A program made the translations under genes and the position numbers. Below, in pieces: positions 6,408-9,997 of a stretch of DNA of 9,997 nucleotides. Positions within the stretch are counted from its first letter, which is position 1. Each line of letters begins with the position of its first letter. This stretch comes from Candidatus Nanopelagicales bacterium. GTDB taxonomy: Bacteria > Actinomycetota > Actinomycetes > S36-B12. A model generated the notes under the pieces. It made no database searches. It saw only the letters and a list, made by a program, of their open reading frames with translations, and was not told the DNA's origin. The stretch is taken from assembly GCA_018402075.1 (NCBI GenBank), contig JAGYJP010000025.1:1-9997 (forward strand), written 5' to 3'.

Positions 6408-7125
6408 TAGCGATGGCCTTTCAGCCGAGCCAAACCTTGTCGTTTCGGATCTCACCGCCGGTTACGCCGCCGGACCGGTTTTATTTGAAGTGTCTTTCTC
6501 GGTGCCCGCGATCGGCACCACCGCCTTGGTCGGTCGCAATGGTGCGGGTAAGACCACTCTGCTCCGCTGCATCATGGGATACCAGTCGATAACCGCGGGC
6601 AACGTCTGGTGGAACGAAAAAAATGTCACGAAGTCAAGCCCATCTCAAAAAGTAAAAAGTGGGATCGGGTACGTCCCTCAGGAAACACCGGTGTTTCCAG
6701 AGCTCACCGTTCGGGAAAATCTTTTGATGGGACTGGGTGCGGCCCCGAAAAAGAGTCGCGCCGGAATCGACATGGCCCTGGATATTTTTCCTAAATTGGC
6801 TGATCGACTCACCCAAAAAGCCGGAACCATGAGCGGTGGGGAGCGCAAAATGGTCGGTATCGCTCGGGCGATTCTCGGGCAGCCATCTCTGTTGATCATG
6901 GATGAACCAACCGAGGGTGTGTGGATTGGTGTCGTAGATGAAATTCAAGTGCGACTACGTGAGTATGCCCGCGAGCACGCCATTCTTTTGGTCGAACAAA
7001 ACCTTGAGTTCGCCCTTGATCTTGCCAGCAAGGTACTGGTTCTCGAACGAGGGGAGATTGCCCTGCAGGGCACACCCGAGGAGTTGGCCGATCAGGAGGC
7101 CCTCAAGCGGTTCCTCACCATTTGA
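6400..7125 (+). CDS. ABC importer ATPase, LivF/UrtE type
   Basis: The partner ATPase, 241 residues. Walker A is GRNGAGKTT (45-53), the Q-loop is YVPQ (Gln94), the signature is MSGGERK (144-150) and Walker B is LLIMDE (Asp168, Glu169). The switch position holds Gln200 (VEQN) instead of His, as is normal in LivF/UrtE proteins. The segment after Walker B reads EPTEGVWIGVVDEI. The TEG form recalls UrtE, but VWIG replaces the usual proline-containing D-loop end, a mild oddity. GTG 6400 overlaps the preceding gene by 8 nt, and the ribosome site AAGGAGGTG (6381-6389) is a near-perfect anti-16S match with somewhat long spacing. It is the last gene of the operon; tetR converges on it 35 nt downstream. 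Confidence 0.92.
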   Translation: MSNSDGLSAEPNLVVSDLTAGYAAGPVLFEVSFSVPAIGTTALVGRNGAGKTTLLRCIMGYQSITAGNVWWNEKNVTKSSPSQKVKSGIGYVPQETPVFPELTVRENLLMGLGAAPKKSRAGIDMALDIFPKLADRLTQKAGTMSGGERKMVGIARAILGQPSLLIMDEPTEGVWIGVVDEIQVRLREYAREHAILLVEQNLEFALDLASKVLVLERGEIALQGTPEELADQEALKRFLTI

Positions 7126-7127
7126 TT

Positions 7128-7152
7128 CGGATGGGTGGTCAACTGACATCCG
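7128..7152. terminator. Possible weak bidirectional terminator between convergent genes
   Basis: CGGATG (7128-7133) and CATCCG (7147-7152) are exact reverse complements with 13 bases between. GGTGG/CCACC (7134-7138 and 7154-7158) offers an alternative pairing. The 35-nt gap between the convergent stops is where a shared terminator would sit, but there is no T-tract on either side. Position supports it and structure only weakly does. Confidence 0.25.
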
Positions 7153-7160
7153 CCCACCGG

Positions 7161-7823
7161 TTATTTCGACGACATGTTCGTCTGCACCAATTCGAGGAAG
7201 GCGTTCACACCCAGCTCGAATCCAAGTTCGTCAATTGCTCTGCGTGCCGTTGCGGAAATTGATACTGCCAGGGCCGGGTAGCTCTTGCGATACCAGCGAA
7301 TTTGTTCATTAAAACCGGCGGCGAACGGCTCCACGGAGGATCCCAACACCAGACTGTCGAGCAGGGCCATGAGCGGCATGATCTTGTCGTGGGGAACTTG
7401 GACCCTAATCAGAAATGCTGCAATTTCTTCATACACTTTCAGTGCATGATCGAGGTTGATTTCTCGGTTACTGATTATCGAGGCCGCTAACGGGTGCGCC
7501 CGATAGGCATTGCGGTAGCTGACAATAAAGTCTTTGAAGTCATCGAGGTCAGTAGATCCGTTGATCAAGTTCAGGTCTATACCAGCATTGATGTGGCCGT
7601 GAATGAGGTCAATGACTTCGTCGATCCCGCTCACATGGGCATACAGGGAGGGGGCTTTGACCCCCAGGCGACTGGCCAGTGCCCGGACGGTGAGTTCAGA
7701 CTCGATATTGGCTTGGTCCAAGAGTTCCAGGGCGGCTAGGGCGATTCGATCCGGCGTGACGGGCACGGCGGGTCTAATCCTCTTGGACTTGCCTACCCGC
7801 GTCACCGGGTCAGTTTTTGCCAA
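7161..7823 (-). CDS. TetR/AcrR-family transcriptional regulator
   Basis: A 220-residue repressor-type regulator. The N-terminal DNA-binding domain spans about residues 23-70, with the helix-turn-helix LTVRALASRLGVKAPSLYAHV at 45-65. It is followed by an all-helical ligand-binding and dimerisation domain that diverges from those I know. The basic leader KSKRIRPAVPVTPDRIALAALELLD is typical of TetR C-terminal-domain proteins. I place the start at TTG (complement of 7821-7823), because AGAGAGG on the minus strand lies 6 nt before it. The frame continues 6 codons upstream to another TTG (7841), which lacks a ribosome site. It is divergent from the amidohydrolase gene and convergent with the importer operon, so it probably controls one or both. 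The inducer is likely the imported compound or a product of it, which is inference. Confidence 0.88.
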   Translation of the reverse strand: MAKTDPVTRVGKSKRIRPAVPVTPDRIALAALELLDQANIESELTVRALASRLGVKAPSLYAHVSGIDEVIDLIHGHINAGIDLNLINGSTDLDDFKDFIVSYRNAYRAHPLAASIISNREINLDHALKVYEEIAAFLIRVQVPHDKIMPLMALLDSLVLGSSVEPFAAGFNEQIRWYRKSYPALAVSISATARRAIDELGFELGVNAFLELVQTNMSSK

Positions 7824-7848
7824 TTTTTTCCTCTCTACCAAACAACGT

Positions 7849-7861
7849 TAGTCTACGACTA
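7849..7861. promoter_or_regulatory. Candidate TetR operator in the divergent tetR/amidohydrolase gap
   Basis: TAGTC-TAC-GACTA is a perfect 5-bp inverted repeat with a 3-nt spacer. It lies 26 nt upstream of the proposed tetR start and about 90 nt upstream of the amidohydrolase start. This is the expected place for autoregulation and for control of the divergent gene. Part of it recurs over the promoter of the importer operon at 1302-1311. Arms this short can arise by chance. Confidence 0.4.
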
Positions 7862-7951
7862 CACTCGGAAAATGTAATGACTTTCTTCACTGGAGATGCT
7901 ACTAGAGAATGGCAAAAGGTTGTGCTGAATCAACGTCAGAGTGAATCCATA

Positions 7952-9562
7952 ATGACAACCACACTTGTGCATAACGCCACAGTGTGGTTGGGCTACCAAC
8001 TCCCAGACGGTTCGTGGGCGACCTCGCACGCACTACTTGTGAAAGGTGATCGCATTATTGCAACGGGTGATTCAGCTTTTAGCAGTTCGGCTGACGTCAC
8101 AATTGATTGCGACGGTGGTTTCCTCATGGCCGGTTTCGCAGATGGTCACGTTCACACTATTTTCGGGGGCATCGAACGTGAGTTTGCACCCGTTCGTGGT
8201 TTTCACACTCCCCGAGAAATTGCGCAATCGGTGGGAGCGTGGGCTGCCAATCACCCGAACGAAGAATGGATCCGCGGTGAAGGCTTCGACCACACGCTTG
8301 CGCCCGACGGAATCTTTCATGCCGCCTGGCTCGACGAATTTATTGCAGACAGACCCGTATTTCTGCGTGCCACCGACTACCACACCGTCTGGGTGAACTC
8401 GCTGGCATTACAACTCGCAGGCTATGTCGGTGAGTTTGATCAGCCGCATGACGGTGAGATCGTTCTTGATGATTCCGGTCGCGCAATCGGCACCTTGCGG
8501 GAGTGGGGCGCCTGGCGTCCGGTGCATGACCTGATTGCGCAACCAAGTGACCAAGTGAAGTTGTCTGCACTGGAATTTGCAACGGAGTCTTTTGCCACCG
8601 CCGGACTGACGTGGGTGCAAGACGCCTGGGTTGAGCTCGCCGATATCGACGTGTGGAAAGCCGCCCACACTGCGGGGGTACTCGCCGTTGACGCCGACCT
8701 CGCGCTCTGGGCCGACTCCAATTCATGGCGCGATCAACTCGCCGGATTCGTTTCCGCACGGGAATCAATTGCGCGGTTAGACACAACACAATTAACGTGC
8801 AACACCATCAAGTTCTTCGCCGACGGAGTATTCGAATCGGGAACAAGTGCCATGCTGGAGCCCTATTGCGACTGCCCGCATTCGCGCGGAATGCCGAACT
8901 GGGATCCGGAGGAACTCAAGAGTGCCGTTGCCGCCGTGGACAGGTTGGGTTTCACCGCTCACATTCACGCAATCGGTGACCACGGGATCCGCATGGCACT
9001 AGACGCCATGGAGCACACGGCGAAAGTCAACCCGCCGTGGGATCGCAGGTGGGTCATGGCTCACACCCAGTTGGTTGACCCGGCCGACATGAACAGGTTT
9101 GTGGAGTTGGGTGTGATTGGGAATTTTGAGCCGTACTGGTCGCGCTATGACGAGTGGCAGGAGTTGCTCACCGAACCGCGACTGGGTCCGGAGCGCACAG
9201 CCCGCCAATTCCAAACAGCATCACTTGCCCAGACCGGCGCAATAATTTCATTTGGCAGTGATTGGCCGGTCACCACATTTGCCCCGCTGGAGGGAATCGC
9301 GGTTGCGGTCACCCGGCAAATGACCCCCGAGGGTCCGCCGTGGATCCCCGAGGAAAGAGTGAGTGTTGAACAGGCGCTCGCCGCCTACACCTCAGGTGTG
9401 GCTTTCCAAGGCAACCGACCCGACGCTGGAGTGATTCGGCCCGGAGCTCTTGCCAACCTGGTTCTTCTCGACCAAGACCCAAGGCTGGTTCCCCCAACTT
9501 CTATTAACGCCATCAATGTCTTAAGCACCTGGCGTCGCGGTCATAAAACCTACGGAGGTTAA
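7952..9562 (+). CDS. YtcJ-like metal-dependent amidohydrolase (amidohydrolase_3; NfdA-like)
   Basis: A 536-residue cytoplasmic hydrolase of the amidohydrolase superfamily, COG1574 group, which includes N-substituted formamide deformylase (NfdA) and many proteins of unknown substrate. Metal-site elements are GFADGHVH (His66, His68), KFFADG (Lys287), HIHAIGD (His337, His339), MAHTQLVDPADM (His371) and FGSDWPVT (Asp437). It has the family's usual N- and C-terminal beta pieces, ending with GALANLVLLDQDP. ATG 7952 is chosen because MTTTLVHNATVW fits the family start. The frame is open further upstream, with an in-frame ATG at 7877 that would add 25 unconserved residues; ribosome sites are weak for both. 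It is divergent from tetR. A 70-bp near-copy of codons 46-69 lies at 990-1059. By context it probably cleaves an amide or formamide bond in the compound handled by the operon, or in a product of it. Substrate is not determinable. Confidence 0.9.
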   Translation: MTTTLVHNATVWLGYQLPDGSWATSHALLVKGDRIIATGDSAFSSSADVTIDCDGGFLMAGFADGHVHTIFGGIEREFAPVRGFHTPREIAQSVGAWAANHPNEEWIRGEGFDHTLAPDGIFHAAWLDEFIADRPVFLRATDYHTVWVNSLALQLAGYVGEFDQPHDGEIVLDDSGRAIGTLREWGAWRPVHDLIAQPSDQVKLSALEFATESFATAGLTWVQDAWVELADIDVWKAAHTAGVLAVDADLALWADSNSWRDQLAGFVSARESIARLDTTQLTCNTIKFFADGVFESGTSAMLEPYCDCPHSRGMPNWDPEELKSAVAAVDRLGFTAHIHAIGDHGIRMALDAMEHTAKVNPPWDRRWVMAHTQLVDPADMNRFVELGVIGNFEPYWSRYDEWQELLTEPRLGPERTARQFQTASLAQTGAIISFGSDWPVTTFAPLEGIAVAVTRQMTPEGPPWIPEERVSVEQALAAYTSGVAFQGNRPDAGVIRPGALANLVLLDQDPRLVPPTSINAINVLSTWRRGHKTYGG

Positions 9563-9609
9563 CCTTCGTCCATGACTGGAAAAAGCATGCGGGGCTGAGG
9601 ACAGCTCTC

Positions 9610-9997
9610 ATGGCGAAAGGTCCGCTGATCCCCGGCATGAATGAATTCGACCGACCCAAAAAGGGCTTGCCCCGCTGGGTCGGTCTTTTCATTGCCCTCT
9701 CGGTGATTTCTTTCGGTTTGCTCACCCTCTGGGGGTTTGTTGCAGGTGGGGGACCGTTCTCCCAACTCGGCCAAGTGGAGCAACAACTTCAACCGATTGG
9801 TTTTCGGCCAACGGTGGAACCCGAAGTGATTCAGATTCAGGTCCAACTGCCTAAAGAGGGCGCATGCGCCACCAACACCTTCGACATTTCAGCCGAGGAA
9901 AGCCCCGAAACTGTAAGCATCAACGTGGAACTGATCAACCCCCGCAATAACGTTTGTCCCGGCAACCAACTGACCGGTGAACTCTGGCTCGACCTGA
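9610..9997 (+). CDS. Uncharacterised single-pass membrane protein (3' end outside window)
   Basis: An open frame from ATG 9610 runs off the right edge (129 codons visible), preceded by GAGG at 9597-9600 as ribosome site. No upstream in-frame start is better. A basic, proline-rich cytoplasmic N-terminus (DRPKKGLPRW) is followed by one hydrophobic segment at about residues 23-46, then a hydrophilic part with two cysteines (Cys86 and Cys116) that may form a disulphide outside the cell. The predicted topology is N-in with an extracytoplasmic C-terminal domain. I do not recognise the family. The 47-nt gap after the amidohydrolase stop is compatible with an operon, but the function need not be linked; it may belong to the conserved flank on that side. 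Confidence 0.75.
   Translation, partial: MAKGPLIPGMNEFDRPKKGLPRWVGLFIALSVISFGLLTLWGFVAGGGPFSQLGQVEQQLQPIGFRPTVEPEVIQIQVQLPKEGACATNTFDISAEESPETVSINVELINPRNNVCPGNQLTGELWLDL

Noticed and set aside
8340..8789. Long antisense open frame (149 codons) on the minus strand
   Set aside because: It lies wholly inside the well-supported amidohydrolase gene. Its product is arginine-rich with no recognisable domain, as expected of a shadow frame in GC-rich coding DNA.

Overview
The window looks like an actinobacterial chromosome of moderate GC content (a little over half GC, judged by eye). The main clues are the ClpC C-terminus at the left edge, frequent GTG starts and a lipoprotein solute-binding protein with an acidic linker. 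I cannot name the genus. No RNA genes, CRISPR arrays, insertion sequences or transposases were seen.

Layout. (1) 1-435: 3' end of clpC. (2) 548-850, minus strand: a HipB-like XRE regulator with no HipA partner next to it and a palindromic candidate operator just upstream. (3) About 851-1350: a gene-poor, apparently decayed stretch. It holds a 70-bp fragment that is 62/70 identical to part of the amidohydrolase gene 7 kb to the right, then a candidate promoter. (4) 1351-7125, plus strand: one tightly packed operon. Two tiny overlapping leader ORFs lead into a class II histone-deacetylase-like amidohydrolase (HDAH type). This is followed by a complete branched-chain/urea/amide-type ABC importer in the order permease, binding protein, permease, ATPase, ATPase. 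Gene joins are 2, 35 and 10 nt gaps, then 4 and 8 nt overlaps. (5) 7161-7823, minus strand: a TetR regulator convergent with the operon. (6) 7952-9562, plus strand: a YtcJ/NfdA-like amidohydrolase divergent from tetR. (7) 9610-9997: start of an uncharacterised single-pass membrane protein running off the window.

Proposed working (inference). The importer takes up an amide-, acylamine- or urea-like compound. The HDAH-type enzyme removes an acyl group from an amine, and the amidohydrolase cleaves a related amide or formamide bond. The TetR protein, seated between the two transcription units, would regulate both. A nearly identical word lies at the tetR/amidohydrolase promoter (TAGTCTACGAC) and at the operon promoter (TAGTCTCGAC), which fits this idea. 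Uptake plus two different metal-dependent C-N hydrolases in one locus is the most interesting system-level feature. Local curiosities are a perfect 16-bp inverted repeat inside the first codons of the second permease and the coupled leader-ORF chain ahead of the deacetylase gene.
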